A DNA stretch of 64,000 bases from Brevibacterium pigmentatum (GCF_011617465.1 NZ_CP050153.1:3534001-3598000); one strand, 5' to 3'; positions 1-9,478 are shown, counted from the stretch's first letter. Made by a program: numbers and translations. Notes: generated by a model from the letters alone, not told the origin.

Positions 1-1
1 G

Positions 2-67
2 GTATTCCACCTCGAGGACCAGCTGGCCCAGCTCTCTGCCCCACATTCAGCACCACCGCAACAGTAA
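2..67 (+). CDS. rhaM: C-terminal end of probable L-rhamnose mutarotase (left-truncated)
   Basis: An open frame enters from the left edge and stops at TAA 65-67, 15 bases before rhaI. Only 21 residues are visible, beginning VFHLEDQLAQLS. L-rhamnose mutarotases (RhaM/RhaU) typically end in a motif like EVFHL or EVFYL, and the gene commonly sits in rhamnose catabolic operons, so this is probably the last part of that enzyme, which interconverts the L-rhamnose anomers. The call rests on a five-residue similarity plus context. An unrelated rha-operon protein cannot be excluded. Confidence 0.45.
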   Translation, partial: VFHLEDQLAQLSAPHSAPPQQ

Positions 68-82
68 GGAACACCGACTCCC

Positions 83-1252
83 ATGAGCACTCGCCCCACC
101 TTCGCCGACATCACCGACCAGCTCGCCGCACAGGAGATCGAATTGCCGTCCTGGGCGTTCGGCAACTCCGGCACCCGGTTCAAGGTCTTCGGCACCCCGG
201 GCACTCCGCGTGATCCATTCGAGAAGATCGCCGATGCCGCGAAGGTCCACGAACTCACCGGACTCGCCCCACAGGTGGCGCTGCACATTCCGTGGGACCT
301 CTGCGATTTCGACGAGTTGACTGCCCATGCCGCCGGCCTCGGAGTGCGGCTGGGCACCGTCAACTCGAACACCTTCCAGGACGATGACTATAAGTTCGGT
401 GCCCTCACCCACGAGGACGAGCGCATCCGCACCAAGGCCATCGACGCTCATCTCGAATGCATCGACGTCATGGACCGCACGGGATCCAGGGACCTCAAGA
501 TCTGGCTGGCCGAAGGATCGAACTATCCGGGTCAGGCGGATATGCGGGGGCGTCAGGACCGACTCCACGATTCGCTGTCGAAGATCTACGACCGCCTCGG
601 CGAGGGACAGCGGATGGTGCTCGAATACAAGTTCTTCGAGCCCTCGTTCTACCACACGGACGTCCCCGACTGGGGCACGAGCTACACCCAGGTCGCAGCC
701 CTCGGCGATAAGGCACTAGTCTGCCTCGACACCGGCCACCATGCCCCAGGCACGAACATCGAGTTCATCGTCATGCAGCTGCTGCGCCTCGGCAAGCTCG
801 GGTCCTTCGACTTCAACTCCCGGTTCTACGCCGATGACGACCTCATGGTCGGTGCTGCCGATCCGTTCCAGCTCTTCCGGATCATCCACGAAGTGATCCG
901 CGGAGGCGGTCTCAACAGCCCCGATATCGCGTTCATGCTCGACCAGTGCCACAACGTCGAGAACAAGATCGAAGGTCAGATCCGGTCGGTGCTCAATGTG
1001 CAGGAGATGACCGCCCGGGCTCTCCTCATCGACACCGAAGCGCTCACCAAGGCGCAGCGCGCAGGCGATGTCATCACCGCCAACGACATCTTTATGGATG
1101 CGTTCTACACCGACGTCCGCGGCGACCTCGCTGAGTGGCGGGCCTCCCGCGGACTGCCGGCCGATCCCATCCGCGCCTTCCGCGAATCCGGCTACCAGGA
1201 GCAGATCGCAGCCGACCGTGTCGGCGGCACCCAGGCCGGCTGGGGCGCCTGA
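83..1252 (+). CDS. rhaI: L-rhamnose isomerase (RhaI type)
   Basis: 389-residue sugar isomerase of the actinobacterial/rhizobial RhaI type, a metal-dependent TIM-barrel enzyme converting L-rhamnose to L-rhamnulose in the cytoplasm. The family-typical N-terminal part (IELPSWAFGNSGTRFKVF), the VALHIPWD strand, the CLDTGHHAPGTNIE metal-site segment and the SFDFNSRFYADDDL segment are all visible. Start ATG 83 follows an AAGGA-like ribosome site overlapping the end of the upstream gene. The next gene begins 103 bases downstream and supplies the later steps, so these form one catabolic operon. Length is normal for the family. Confidence 0.93.
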   Translation: MSTRPTFADITDQLAAQEIELPSWAFGNSGTRFKVFGTPGTPRDPFEKIADAAKVHELTGLAPQVALHIPWDLCDFDELTAHAAGLGVRLGTVNSNTFQDDDYKFGALTHEDERIRTKAIDAHLECIDVMDRTGSRDLKIWLAEGSNYPGQADMRGRQDRLHDSLSKIYDRLGEGQRMVLEYKFFEPSFYHTDVPDWGTSYTQVAALGDKALVCLDTGHHAPGTNIEFIVMQLLRLGKLGSFDFNSRFYADDDLMVGAADPFQLFRIIHEVIRGGGLNSPDIAFMLDQCHNVENKIEGQIRSVLNVQEMTARALLIDTEALTKAQRAGDVITANDIFMDAFYTDVRGDLAEWRASRGLPADPIRAFRESGYQEQIAADRVGGTQAGWGA

Positions 1253-1355
1253 GCCCGGAATCGGTGGGTGCCCCGACACCACAACACCCACGGTCCCTGC
1301 CCGCCCCACGGCATCACGCACTTCGAGACCCGCACAATCCTTTTCGAGGAGAACC

Positions 1356-3392
1356 ATGACCAACCCGACTGTCAACGACCTCATCACCCGCTCGAATTCG
1401 CTCGGCGCCGACCGTCGCAATACGAACTATGCCGGCGGCAACACCTCGGCCAAAGGCACCGACATCGACCCGGTGACCGGCGAAGACGTCGAACTCATGT
1501 GGGTCAAAGGCTCCGGCGGAGACCTCGGAACACTGACTCCCGAGGGACTCGCGGTCCTCCGCCTCGACCGGCTGCGGGCGATGGAGAACACCTACCCCGG
1601 TGTCGAACGCGAAGACGAGATGGTGGCTGCTTTCGACTACACCCTGCACGGCAAGGGCGGTGCAGCACCTTCGATCGACACCGCCATGCACGGACTCGTC
1701 GATGCCGCCCACGTCGACCACCTCCACCCGGATTCCGGAATCGCCATCGCCACCGCGACCGACGGTGAGGAACTGACGAAGACGATCTTCGACGGCTTGG
1801 TCGTCTGGGTGCCGTGGCGTCGCCCCGGTTTCCAGCTCGGCCTCGACATCGCAGCGATCAAGGCGGAGAACCCGCAGGCCATCGGCACCATCCTCGGTGG
1901 TCACGGGATCACGGCATGGGGAGCCACCTCGGCGGAGTCCGAAGCCAACTCACGGTGGATCATCGACACCGCGGCGGACTATATTGCCGAGCACGGTCGC
2001 CCAGATCCATTCGGAGCCGAGCGTGCGGAATACGCGGCGCTGCCTCCCGATGAACGTCGAGCCAAGGCCGCAGCTCTGGCTCCGCACCTGCGCGGACTCG
2101 CTTCGGCGGACAAGACGATGGTCGGGCACTTCACCGATGAACCTGCAGTGCTCGAATTCCTCGCCGGGGAGAAGCTCAACGCTCTGGCCGAACTCGGCAC
2201 GAGCTGCCCGGATCATTTCCTCCGCACGAAGGTGAAGCCGCTGGTCATCGACCTGCCGGCGGCCGCCTCGGTGGAGGAGGTCATCGCCGCGCTCCCGGCA
2301 CTGCACGAGGCCTACCGAGCCGATTATGCGGCCTATTACGACCGCCACGCCGATGCTGAATCACCCGCCATGCGCGGGGCTGATCCGGCGATCATCCTCG
2401 TTCCGGGGGTGGGCATGTTCTCCTATGGCGCGGACAAGCAGACGGCGCGGGTGGCCGGTGAGTTCTACGTCAATGCCATCAACGTCATGCGCGGAGCCGA
2501 AGCGCTGTCGACCTACGCTCCCATCAGCGAGGCGGAGAAGTTCCGCATCGAATACTGGGCGCTCGAGGAAGCCAAGCTGCAGCGCAGGCCTGCACCAAAG
2601 CCACTGGCCGGTCGCATCGCGTTCGTCACCGGTGCCGCTTCGGGGATCGGCAAGGCGATCGCCACTCGCCTCGTCGCCGAGGGGGCCTGCGTCGTCATCG
2701 CCGATCTCGACCGGGCCAAAGCGCAGGAGGTTGCGACCGAGCTCGGCTCGACCGATGTCGCCATCGGTGTCGCCGCCGATGTCTCCGATGAGGCCGGAGT
2801 GCAGGCGGCCTTGAATGAGGCGGTGCTCGCTTTCGGCGGTCTCGATCTCATCGTCAACAATGCCGGGCTGTCCCTGTCGAAGTCGCTGTTCGACACGACC
2901 GAGGCCGATTGGGACCTCCAGCACAATGTCATGGCCAAGGGATCGTTCCTCGTGTCGAAGAATGCCGCCCGGATCCTCGTCGACCAAGGGCTCGGCGGTG
3001 ACATCGTCTACATCTCCTCGAAGAACTCCGTCTTCGCCGGACCGAACAATATCGCCTACTCGGCGACGAAAGCCGATCAAGCTCATCAGGTGCGTCTGCT
3101 CGCGGCTGAACTCGGCGAACACGGAATCCGTGTCAACGGCATCAACCCCGACGGCGTTGTGCGCGGTTCGGGAATCTTCGCCGGCGGTTGGGGTGCGCAG
3201 CGCGCGAAGACCTATGGGGTGGAGGAAAAGGACCTGGGCAAGTTCTATGCTCAGCGGACCATCCTCGGCCGTGAAGTCGTCCCGGAGAATGTGGCCAACG
3301 CCGTCTATGCGCTGTGCACTTCCGACTTCTCGCATACGACCGGCCTGCACGTACCCGTCGACGCCGGTGTCGCCGCAGCGTTCCTGCGCTAA
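1356..3392 (+). CDS. rhaEW: Bifunctional L-rhamnulose-1-phosphate aldolase / lactaldehyde dehydrogenase
   Basis: 678-residue fusion. Residues about 1-420 are a class II aldolase/adducin domain expected to cleave L-rhamnulose-1-phosphate to dihydroxyacetone phosphate and L-lactaldehyde. Residues about 430-678 are a short-chain dehydrogenase with the TGAASGIG nucleotide loop, a catalytic serine in the ISSKNS segment and the YSATK active-site pair, expected to oxidise lactaldehyde. This architecture is the known actinobacterial and Bacillus type, unlike the single-domain RhaD of enterics. The frame is open upstream to 1068, but ATG 1356 is preceded by GAGGAGAACC and matches the family N-terminus (NDLITRSNSLGADRRNTNYAGG), so it is preferred. 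Confidence 0.93.
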   Translation: MTNPTVNDLITRSNSLGADRRNTNYAGGNTSAKGTDIDPVTGEDVELMWVKGSGGDLGTLTPEGLAVLRLDRLRAMENTYPGVEREDEMVAAFDYTLHGKGGAAPSIDTAMHGLVDAAHVDHLHPDSGIAIATATDGEELTKTIFDGLVVWVPWRRPGFQLGLDIAAIKAENPQAIGTILGGHGITAWGATSAESEANSRWIIDTAADYIAEHGRPDPFGAERAEYAALPPDERRAKAAALAPHLRGLASADKTMVGHFTDEPAVLEFLAGEKLNALAELGTSCPDHFLRTKVKPLVIDLPAAASVEEVIAALPALHEAYRADYAAYYDRHADAESPAMRGADPAIILVPGVGMFSYGADKQTARVAGEFYVNAINVMRGAEALSTYAPISEAEKFRIEYWALEEAKLQRRPAPKPLAGRIAFVTGAASGIGKAIATRLVAEGACVVIADLDRAKAQEVATELGSTDVAIGVAADVSDEAGVQAALNEAVLAFGGLDLIVNNAGLSLSKSLFDTTEADWDLQHNVMAKGSFLVSKNAARILVDQGLGGDIVYISSKNSVFAGPNNIAYSATKADQAHQVRLLAAELGEHGIRVNGINPDGVVRGSGIFAGGWGAQRAKTYGVEEKDLGKFYAQRTILGREVVPENVANAVYALCTSDFSHTTGLHVPVDAGVAAAFLR

Positions 3393-3421
3393 GCCGCACG
3401 CAAACGGAGATCCTCATACAT

Positions 3422-4876
3422 ATGGACACCACTGAATCTGCTGCCGGTCTCACTCTCGCCGCGGTCGACCTGGGCGCCACGAGCGGACGAGTCATCCTCG
3501 GTGGAGTGAGCGATGGTGTGCTGCGGATGAAGCCCGTGGCGCGGTTTGCCAATGTGCCTCAGTTCCTAGGCGGAAGCATGCATTGGAACATCCAGTCGCT
3601 CTTCGCCGATCTGAGTGCGGGCCTCCGAGAAGCCATCCACAGAAGTCCGGGGCTCGTGAGCATCGGCATCGACTCATGGGCCGTTGACTATGGGCTGCTC
3701 CGCGACGGAGACCTGCTCGGGATTCCGCATCATTACCGGGACGGGCGGAATCTGCGTGGAGTTGAGCTCGTCCACGAGCTCGTCGCCCCCGATGAGCTTT
3801 TCACCCACAATGGTCTGCAGCACCTCGACTTCAACACCGTCTTCCAATTCGCGGTCGAAGCCGAGTCCGGGTTCCTCGATCTGGCCGACCGGGCGCTGCT
3901 CATTCCCGATCTCATCGCTTTCTGGCTGACCGGGCAGATGCGCACCGAGCTGACGAATGCTTCGACGACCGGCCTGCTCTCGGTCCGCGACGGGCACTGG
4001 GACGTCGGCCTTAAGGAGCGCCTCGGACTGCCGAGCGATCTGCTGCCTGCGCTCGTCTCTCCCGGCGAACGCATCGGAGAACTCAGCGCACCGGTCACTG
4101 GGCGTCTCGGAACGACTGAGCCGACCCAGGTCACGGCCGTGGGCAGCCATGACACCGCCTCGGCGGTGGTGGCCGTGCCGATGGACGGGCCGAACTGCGC
4201 CTATATCTCCAGCGGCACCTGGTCCTTGGTCGGACTCGAGATCGACGCCCCCGTCGTCACCGAAGAAGCACGCCAGGCGAACTTCACCAACGAAGGCGGA
4301 GTCGACGGGACGATCCGGTTCCTCAAGAACGTCTCAGGACTGTGGCTGCTGAGCGAATCGATGCGGCAGTGGGAACACGACGCCACCGACGCCCAGCGCA
4401 GCTCGGATCTTGAGACCCTGCTCGCCGAGGCGGCGGCGATCGAAGCGCCCGTCGCAGTGTTCGATCCGTCCGATGACCGGTTCACTCCGCCCGGGGATAT
4501 GCCCACCCGTATACGTGATTGGTGCCGTGAGCACGGCGTCGAACCTCCGCACACCCGCGCCGAGGTGGTCCGGTCCATCCTCGAATCCCTCGCTGCCGCT
4601 TACGCCAAGACCCTTGCGGCGGCCGAGAAGCTGACGGGAAGGAGTGTGGAGACGATCCACATCGTCGGCGGTGGTTCGCAGAACACGCTGCTCTGCCAGC
4701 TCACCGCGAATCACTCCGGCCTCAGAGTGCTCGCCGGCCCTGTCGAGGCGACGGCTATCGGCAATCTGCTCGTCCAGGCTCGGGCCGCGGGACAGGTCGA
4801 TGAGAATTCGAGTCTGAGCGATCTGCGTCAGATTGTGAGAGCTTCGTTCCCAGTCACCGAGTACCTGCCCGGCTAA
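3422..4876 (+). CDS. rhaB: Rhamnulokinase
   Basis: 484-residue FGGY-family carbohydrate kinase, phosphorylating L-rhamnulose to L-rhamnulose-1-phosphate, the substrate of the preceding gene product. The N-terminal phosphate loop region AAVDLGATSGRVILG, the substrate-site segment GIDSWAVDYGLL, the SSGTWSLVG segment and the C-terminal HIVGGGSQNTLLCQL nucleotide-binding segment are present. ATG 3422 follows ACGGAGATCC and sits 29 bases after the aldolase-dehydrogenase stop, consistent with one transcript. The open frame extends further upstream but has no family similarity there. The gene ends at a strong convergent terminator. Confidence 0.94.
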   Translation: MDTTESAAGLTLAAVDLGATSGRVILGGVSDGVLRMKPVARFANVPQFLGGSMHWNIQSLFADLSAGLREAIHRSPGLVSIGIDSWAVDYGLLRDGDLLGIPHHYRDGRNLRGVELVHELVAPDELFTHNGLQHLDFNTVFQFAVEAESGFLDLADRALLIPDLIAFWLTGQMRTELTNASTTGLLSVRDGHWDVGLKERLGLPSDLLPALVSPGERIGELSAPVTGRLGTTEPTQVTAVGSHDTASAVVAVPMDGPNCAYISSGTWSLVGLEIDAPVVTEEARQANFTNEGGVDGTIRFLKNVSGLWLLSESMRQWEHDATDAQRSSDLETLLAEAAAIEAPVAVFDPSDDRFTPPGDMPTRIRDWCREHGVEPPHTRAEVVRSILESLAAAYAKTLAAAEKLTGRSVETIHIVGGGSQNTLLCQLTANHSGLRVLAGPVEATAIGNLLVQARAAGQVDENSSLSDLRQIVRASFPVTEYLPG

Positions 4877-4904
4877 CCAGCAATACCGACCTCACTCACA
4901 AAAA

Positions 4905-4940
4905 GAGGCGGCGACGACCAGAACTGGCCGACGCCGCCTC
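4905..4940. terminator. Bidirectional terminator between rhaB and the MDR oxidoreductase
   Basis: A perfect 9-base inverted repeat, GAGGCGGCG (4905-4913) and CGCCGCCTC (4932-4940), lies between two convergent genes. It is preceded by a short A run at 4900-4904, which reads as a U run for minus-strand transcripts. Confidence 0.75.
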
Positions 4941-4972
4941 CTCGTTTCCGATTCAGTGACTAATCGGAAGCC

Positions 4973-5995
4973 TCAGCTCTCGGCGCCCACGGCGACGACC
5001 ATCTTGCCGAAGTTACCACCGGTGAGCAGATCGTTGAAGTACTCGGGAGCCTTGTCGAGACCGGGACGGATGTCCTCGCGGAAACGGACCTTGCCCTCCT
5101 TGAGCCAGCCGCTCATGTCCTCGAGGAACTGCGGGGTCAGACGCTCGGCGAACTCAGTCTGGATGAATCCGCGGACCAACAGCGACTTCGTCAGGATCTG
5201 CCCCATGAGCGCACCCGAACGGTCCGGGCCCTCCGGCAGCGAAGTGAGGTTGTAGTTCGCCACGAGTCCGCAGACGGGCACGCGACCGAAGGTGTTCAGA
5301 CGCGGCAGGACCGCGTTGAACACGTCTCCGCCGACGTTCTCGAAATAGACGTCGATTCCCTGTGGGACCGCCTCGGCGAGTTCATTCTTGAGGTTCCCGC
5401 TCCGGTGGTCGAGTGCCACGTCGAAACCGAGCTCTCGCAGGTGAGCGACCTTGTCGGGGCCGCCAGCGATGCCGACGGCTGTCGCTCCCTTGATCTTCGC
5501 GATCTGCCCGACGACGGATCCGACGGGGCCGGTCGCAGCGGCCACGGCCACGGTCTCACCCTCCTTGGGCTGACCGATCTCGAGCAGACCCGCGTACGCA
5601 GTGAACCCGGGCATTCCGAGCACACCGAGGTGGGTGGAGATCGGCGCGAGCTCCGGGTCGATCTTGCGCAGGTGTCCGGTCGACTCGACCGAATACTCCT
5701 GCCAACCGCCGTAGCCGAGCACGATCTCACCGGCGGCGAAGCCCTCGGCATTGGATTCGACGACCTCGGACACGGTGGCGCCGACCATGACATCGCCGAC
5801 CTCGACGGGCTTGGCGTAGGACTTCGCGTCCGACATCCGCCCGCGCATGTACGGATCGAGCGAGAGATAGAGGGTGCGCAGCAGCACCTGCCCCTCGCCC
5901 GGGGTCGGCACAGGTACCTCGTCGAACAGGTAGTTCTCTGCAGTGGGAGCGCCCACAGGGCGCGAGTTCAGGCGAATCCGATGGTTGGTCGTCAT
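4973..5995 (-). CDS. NADP-dependent oxidoreductase, zinc-independent MDR family (CurA-like)
   Basis: 340-residue medium-chain dehydrogenase/reductase of the leukotriene B4 dehydrogenase/CurA group, which reduces the double bond of enones and related carbonyls with NADPH. The N-terminal GroES-like part contains LDPYMRGRM, typical of the group. The Rossmann part has AAATGPVGSVVGQIAKIKG and GIAGGPDK, and the IDVYFENVGGD segment is diagnostic. No structural zinc cysteines are seen. An upstream methionine at 6031 exists, but ATG 5995 has AAAGGAACC before it and starts the conserved protein. It appears to be a single-gene transcript; physiological substrate unknown. Confidence 0.88.
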   Translation of the reverse strand: MTTNHRIRLNSRPVGAPTAENYLFDEVPVPTPGEGQVLLRTLYLSLDPYMRGRMSDAKSYAKPVEVGDVMVGATVSEVVESNAEGFAAGEIVLGYGGWQEYSVESTGHLRKIDPELAPISTHLGVLGMPGFTAYAGLLEIGQPKEGETVAVAAATGPVGSVVGQIAKIKGATAVGIAGGPDKVAHLRELGFDVALDHRSGNLKNELAEAVPQGIDVYFENVGGDVFNAVLPRLNTFGRVPVCGLVANYNLTSLPEGPDRSGALMGQILTKSLLVRGFIQTEFAERLTPQFLEDMSGWLKEGKVRFREDIRPGLDKAPEYFNDLLTGGNFGKMVVAVGAES

Positions 5996-6070
5996 GGAGA
6001 CGGTTCCTTTCAGCAGCAGATCATTCTTCACTTGTGTGCTTCAGTGGGGCGACAGGTGCATCCGCGACGA

Positions 6071-6913
6071 TCACCGATGCTGTCGGTCATAACAACCATT
6101 CGGGATCGCCCGATGTTCCTGATCGAACGATTTTTCTGACACCGAGGCAGCACCCAGTCGAGCCCTCCCCACCAGATCACGAGCCGCCGTCTCCCAGTCG
6201 GGATCGAAGGCCCACCCGAAATCGCCGAGGTGGTCGAGCAGGTGGCTGCCATTGTCCCGGATGATCTCCGACCACTCCCTCGGCCACGCCCCGAAGTTCG
6301 CCGCCGCGGCGAGCTCGTCGACGTCCTTGAACACTGCGCCTGTCGGATCGAGCCGACCGTCCTCGGCATGCAGAGGCATAGACGCGACCGGGAAGGTGAT
6401 ATCGAGGATGTGATCGCTGGTGAACAGCGCATCATCGGTGCGTTGGTGCGTGGACTCAAGATTGATGTACCACTCGACCCGCACGCCGCCGATCTCCGGA
6501 CGATCGACACCGTCCCCAGCATCTTTGAGCAGCACCCACACGGAGAACGGAACCTGCGGCGGAACGATCTTGAGCACCCCGCGGCCCCGCCACGTGCCCT
6601 CGACATTGATCCTGGTGGGCGCCTCGGCCAGAGGTCGGAACCGGGCCTTCAACGGCACGTCGTGGGCGTTCGTCTCCTCCCACCCGACGATCCGGGTCTC
6701 CTGCGTCGGCGTACCCCCGGCCAACCACAGGACGGCACCGTCGGGTCCATCCGCGATGACACGCATCGGGCGGGCCACCTCGGCGCGGTCACGGTCGAAG
6801 TCGAAACGCCGGAACGTCCAGGTCACGGTCTGCCCAGGAGTCCAGAACGGCGCCTGTCCCACGGGTCTGACCTGGGACGGGGTAGGGATCGTAAACGGAT
6901 CGCGCAGCCTCAT
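6071..6913 (-). CDS. DUF402 domain protein
   Basis: 280-residue protein with a DUF402 domain (FomD-like fold). The recognisable core is the segment VEWYINLESTHQRTDDALFTSDHILDI, followed by the acidic VFKDVDELAAA segment and an ARPMRV strand near residue 50. Family members characterised elsewhere are nucleotide or nucleoside-phosphonate hydrolases with two metal ions, but the substrate here cannot be read from sequence. ATG 6913 is the only sensible start. It faces the upstream oxidoreductase gene in the same direction with 75 bases between, so co-transcription is possible. The C-terminal tail past residue 255 is likely disordered. Confidence 0.75.
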   Translation of the reverse strand: MRLRDPFTIPTPSQVRPVGQAPFWTPGQTVTWTFRRFDFDRDRAEVARPMRVIADGPDGAVLWLAGGTPTQETRIVGWEETNAHDVPLKARFRPLAEAPTRINVEGTWRGRGVLKIVPPQVPFSVWVLLKDAGDGVDRPEIGGVRVEWYINLESTHQRTDDALFTSDHILDITFPVASMPLHAEDGRLDPTGAVFKDVDELAAAANFGAWPREWSEIIRDNGSHLLDHLGDFGWAFDPDWETAARDLVGRARLGAASVSEKSFDQEHRAIPNGCYDRQHR

Positions 6914-7047
6914 GCGGGCAGTCTATGCGCCGGGCATGGACGAGCGCTGAGGACCGACCGCCGCCCGTGTCGGCAAACATCGCATCAGTCGGGCCGAACT
7001 CCGGACCGTCCCCTGAGTCGGCGGCGGCGAGGTCATAGAGTGGGGCC

Positions 7048-8043
7048 ATGAACGACTCCGATGATGCAGCGACTCAGACCCCATCACCCGCCCGAGCGAC
7101 CGCGAATCCCGCTCCGGAGACGACGATCGGTCGCGCTTTCGAGGTCCCCGACACGATGACCGCTCCCCCGCGCACCGATGCCGAGGTCCCCAACTATGTC
7201 CGCACCCTCGGCCTGCCGGGACTCGCCGACATCCACGTCCACTTCCTTCCGCAGAACGTGCTCGACAAGGTGTGGGAGTACTTCGACAACGCCGCGGACA
7301 ACTACGGCCGCGACTGGCCGATCAACTACCGCTTCGACGAGGGCACCCGCCTCAACATCGTCCGCGAACTCGGCCTGCGCGCCGTCCCGGCCCTGACCTA
7401 CCCGCACAAGCCCGGCATGGCCGCGTGGCTGAATGAGTGGAACGCCGAATTCGCCGCCGCCCACGACGACGTCATCCACTGCGGCACGCTCTATGCCGAA
7501 CCCGAAGCCGCCGACTACGTGCCGAAGGCGCTGGCCGCCGGGGCGAAGCTGTTCAAGGTCCACGTCCAGGTCGGCGTGTTCTCCCCCGACGATGCGGTCC
7601 TCAACCCCGCGTGGAAAGCGCTCGAAGAAGCCCGCGTGCCCATCGTCATCCACGCCGGATCCGCTCCACTTGTCGGCAAGTACACCGGCCCGCAGGCGGT
7701 GGCGAACGTCCTCGAGCGGTTCCCGCAGCTTGAGTTCGTCATCGCGCACATGGGCATGCCCGAGTACGACGAATTCGCCGATCTCGCCGAGAAGTTCGAC
7801 AACGTCTTCCTTGATACGACGATGTTCGCCTCCGGGTACTTCTCCTCCCCCACCGAGGTGACCCCCGCCTACCGCGAACGCCTGGCCAGACTTGAGGACA
7901 AGATCATCCTCGGCTCGGATTTCCCCAACATCCCCTACCCGTACGTCGACCAGATCTCGGGCCTCGCGGCCCTGGGACTCGGCGATGACTGGATGCGCTC
8001 GGTGCTGTGGACCAACGGCGCACGGGTGCTCGGGCTCGACTGA
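7048..8043 (+). CDS. Amidohydrolase family protein (metal-dependent hydrolase)
   Basis: 331-residue amidohydrolase-2-type TIM barrel. Residues 61-66 read DIHVHF, giving the paired metal-ligand histidines 63 and 65. Later IVIHAGSAP, FVIAHMGMPEYDEF and ILGSDFPNIPYPY supply the remaining metal ligands (His, His and Asp). Such proteins hydrolyse or decarboxylate small carboxylated or cyclic substrates, and no specificity is evident. The first 45 residues are a low-complexity Ala/Pro/Thr extension. An internal ATG at 7156 would remove most of it, but neither start has a strong ribosome site. The gene stands alone, divergent from the DUF402 gene. Confidence 0.82.
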   Translation: MNDSDDAATQTPSPARATANPAPETTIGRAFEVPDTMTAPPRTDAEVPNYVRTLGLPGLADIHVHFLPQNVLDKVWEYFDNAADNYGRDWPINYRFDEGTRLNIVRELGLRAVPALTYPHKPGMAAWLNEWNAEFAAAHDDVIHCGTLYAEPEAADYVPKALAAGAKLFKVHVQVGVFSPDDAVLNPAWKALEEARVPIVIHAGSAPLVGKYTGPQAVANVLERFPQLEFVIAHMGMPEYDEFADLAEKFDNVFLDTTMFASGYFSSPTEVTPAYRERLARLEDKIILGSDFPNIPYPYVDQISGLAALGLGDDWMRSVLWTNGARVLGLD

Positions 8044-8096
8044 TCCGTGATGCGGGGCCTGTCGACGGTGGCTGGGCGGGACAGCCGGGTGCGCCT

Positions 8097-8113
8097 CGGC
8101 TGAGCCTCAGCCG
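8097..8113. terminator. Short hairpin at the convergent gene junction
   Basis: A 7-base perfect stem, CGGCTGA and TCAGCCG with a 3-base loop, lies between the amidohydrolase stop and the DUF421 stop and includes the DUF421 stop codon. No T run follows, so termination is only suggested. Confidence 0.35.
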
Positions 8114-8646
8114 TCGCGGGGCACCCGGTCTGCGCCGACGATGCCGGTGAGCATCTCATCGGAGATCGGGGCACCACGCCGGATGACGCTGATCTGACCC
8201 GTCGATTCGAGGATCGCGCACGCCACCTCACCACGGTTGCGGATACCAGCTGACCGCAGCTTCGCGATGAGTTCGTCGTGGTCGACGTGGCTCCGCGACA
8301 GATTGTCCGCGAGGATCTCACCACCGGCCATGAGCACCACGGCCGGAGAGTTGACGACTCTGCGGACGAATCCGAAGCGCCGCCCGACTCCGCTGAGCGC
8401 CTGCAGGATCAGCAGGGTCGCCAGACCCAAGATGCCGGCCGCAAGAGTCGGGGTATCACCGAGGATGGACCGCCCGATGATCGCTCCGATGGCGATGATC
8501 GCGGCCACATCGAAGCTCGACAGGCTCGCCAGAGTGCGCTGACCGAAGATGCGCAGGAGCAGAATGATCCCGAAGTAGAAGACCACGCACGAGACGACGA
8601 TCCTGACCGCGTCGGTCCCGTTGAGCCCGTATTCCATCCAATCCAT
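8107..8646 (-). CDS. DUF421 domain membrane protein (YetF-like)
   Basis: 179-residue protein of the DUF421/YetF family. Three hydrophobic helices occupy residues about 13-100 (VVSCVVFYFGIILLLRIFG, FDVAAIIAIGAIIG, LAAGILGLATLLILQAL). They are followed by the family's cytoplasmic alpha/beta domain with NSPAVVLMAGGEILADNL and the acidic SHVDHDELIAKLRSAGI segment. The family is widespread and its role is not established. ATG 8646 follows GGAGGTTGAA. The last residues overlap a short hairpin shared with the convergent amidohydrolase gene. Confidence 0.85.
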   Translation of the reverse strand: MDWMEYGLNGTDAVRIVVSCVVFYFGIILLLRIFGQRTLASLSSFDVAAIIAIGAIIGRSILGDTPTLAAGILGLATLLILQALSGVGRRFGFVRRVVNSPAVVLMAGGEILADNLSRSHVDHDELIAKLRSAGIRNRGEVACAILESTGQISVIRRGAPISDEMLTGIVGADRVPRDG

Positions 8647-8728
8647 TTCAACCTCCGGAACGGATGTTACGCCTTGCTCAGGGTTCGAACTCGACCCGAT
8701 GTGCGGTACTCAGCGCATCGGTCGGGGC

Positions 8729-9478
8729 TCAGACCGATCGCAGCCATTCGTCGACGGTCACGTCGGACATCCTCGGTGACGGTGGGATGAGGCCGTCGCG
8801 GGCCATCGGGCCGGGCAACGGAATGCCGACGATCTTCGGCGGTTTCGTCCCTGCTTTCTCGGCTCGCGCGGTGGTCAGTCTGCGGGCGATCTCGGCGAAA
8901 TCGCTGATCTCGGGGCCGGCGACTTCGATGGTGCCGGTCTCGCGTGCGTCGATGGCCTCGGCCATCATGCGTGCCGCCTCGGCGACGGCCAGGGCCTGCA
9001 CGCGCATCTTCGGCACGAAACGCAGCGGCCCGGCCTTGATCGTCATCGTGTCGACGAGTTCGAACCATTGGGCGGACCGGAACATCAGCAGCTGCTCGTC
9101 CGGGATGAGCCGGCGGAAGATGCGCTCCTGCATCGCCTTGCCCTGGTAGTAGCCCATCAGCCGCGACTCGGCGGTCTCCGGACGAAACGCGATCGACAGG
9201 ACGGCCACGGAAGTACCGGGCTGCCGGGCAGCGGCTTCGGCGATCGAGCGTGAGCTGCGGGAGAAGAAGTCGATGGCTTTGTCGGCATTGATCGTCAGCT
9301 GGTTGACGCAGTCGACGAGGACATCGCTGCCCTCGGCCGCCTCGGCGACTCCCTGGCCGGTCACCGTGTCGACCCCGTTGCTGCGATGGGCGGCGATGAC
9401 TGTGTGGCCGCGTTCGCGCAGCTGGGGAGCCAGCTGCCTGCCGAAGGTTCCGGTGGCTCCAAAGACGGTGATCTGCAT
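8729..9478 (-). CDS. NmrA/SDR-like NAD(P)-binding protein
   Basis: 249-residue atypical short-chain dehydrogenase. The N-terminal loop FGATGTFGRQLAPQL matches the extended/atypical SDR motif GxxGxxG, and the chain shows the alternating strand-helix pattern of NmrA-type proteins. The usual YxxxK pair appears as YYQGK near residue 130, so catalysis is possible though the family also includes redox sensors. C-terminal VAGPEISDFAEIARRL resembles the part of these proteins that binds substrate or quinone. It reads toward the DUF421 gene and is separated from the DUF4097 gene by a strong terminator, so it probably has its own promoter. Function unknown. Confidence 0.78.
   Translation of the reverse strand: MQITVFGATGTFGRQLAPQLRERGHTVIAAHRSNGVDTVTGQGVAEAAEGSDVLVDCVNQLTINADKAIDFFSRSSRSIAEAAARQPGTSVAVLSIAFRPETAESRLMGYYQGKAMQERIFRRLIPDEQLLMFRSAQWFELVDTMTIKAGPLRFVPKMRVQALAVAEAARMMAEAIDARETGTIEVAGPEISDFAEIARRLTTARAEKAGTKPPKIVGIPLPGPMARDGLIPPSPRMSDVTVDEWLRSV

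Noticed and set aside
1068-1355. Upstream extension of the rhamnulose aldolase-dehydrogenase frame
   Set aside because: It runs through the end of rhaI in another frame, is Pro/Arg/Ser-rich and has no family similarity; ATG 1356 has a good ribosome site.
716-1420. 234-codon open frame antisense to rhaI
   Set aside because: Mirror of codon bias in high-GC DNA; it covers a well-supported gene and has no recognisable motif.
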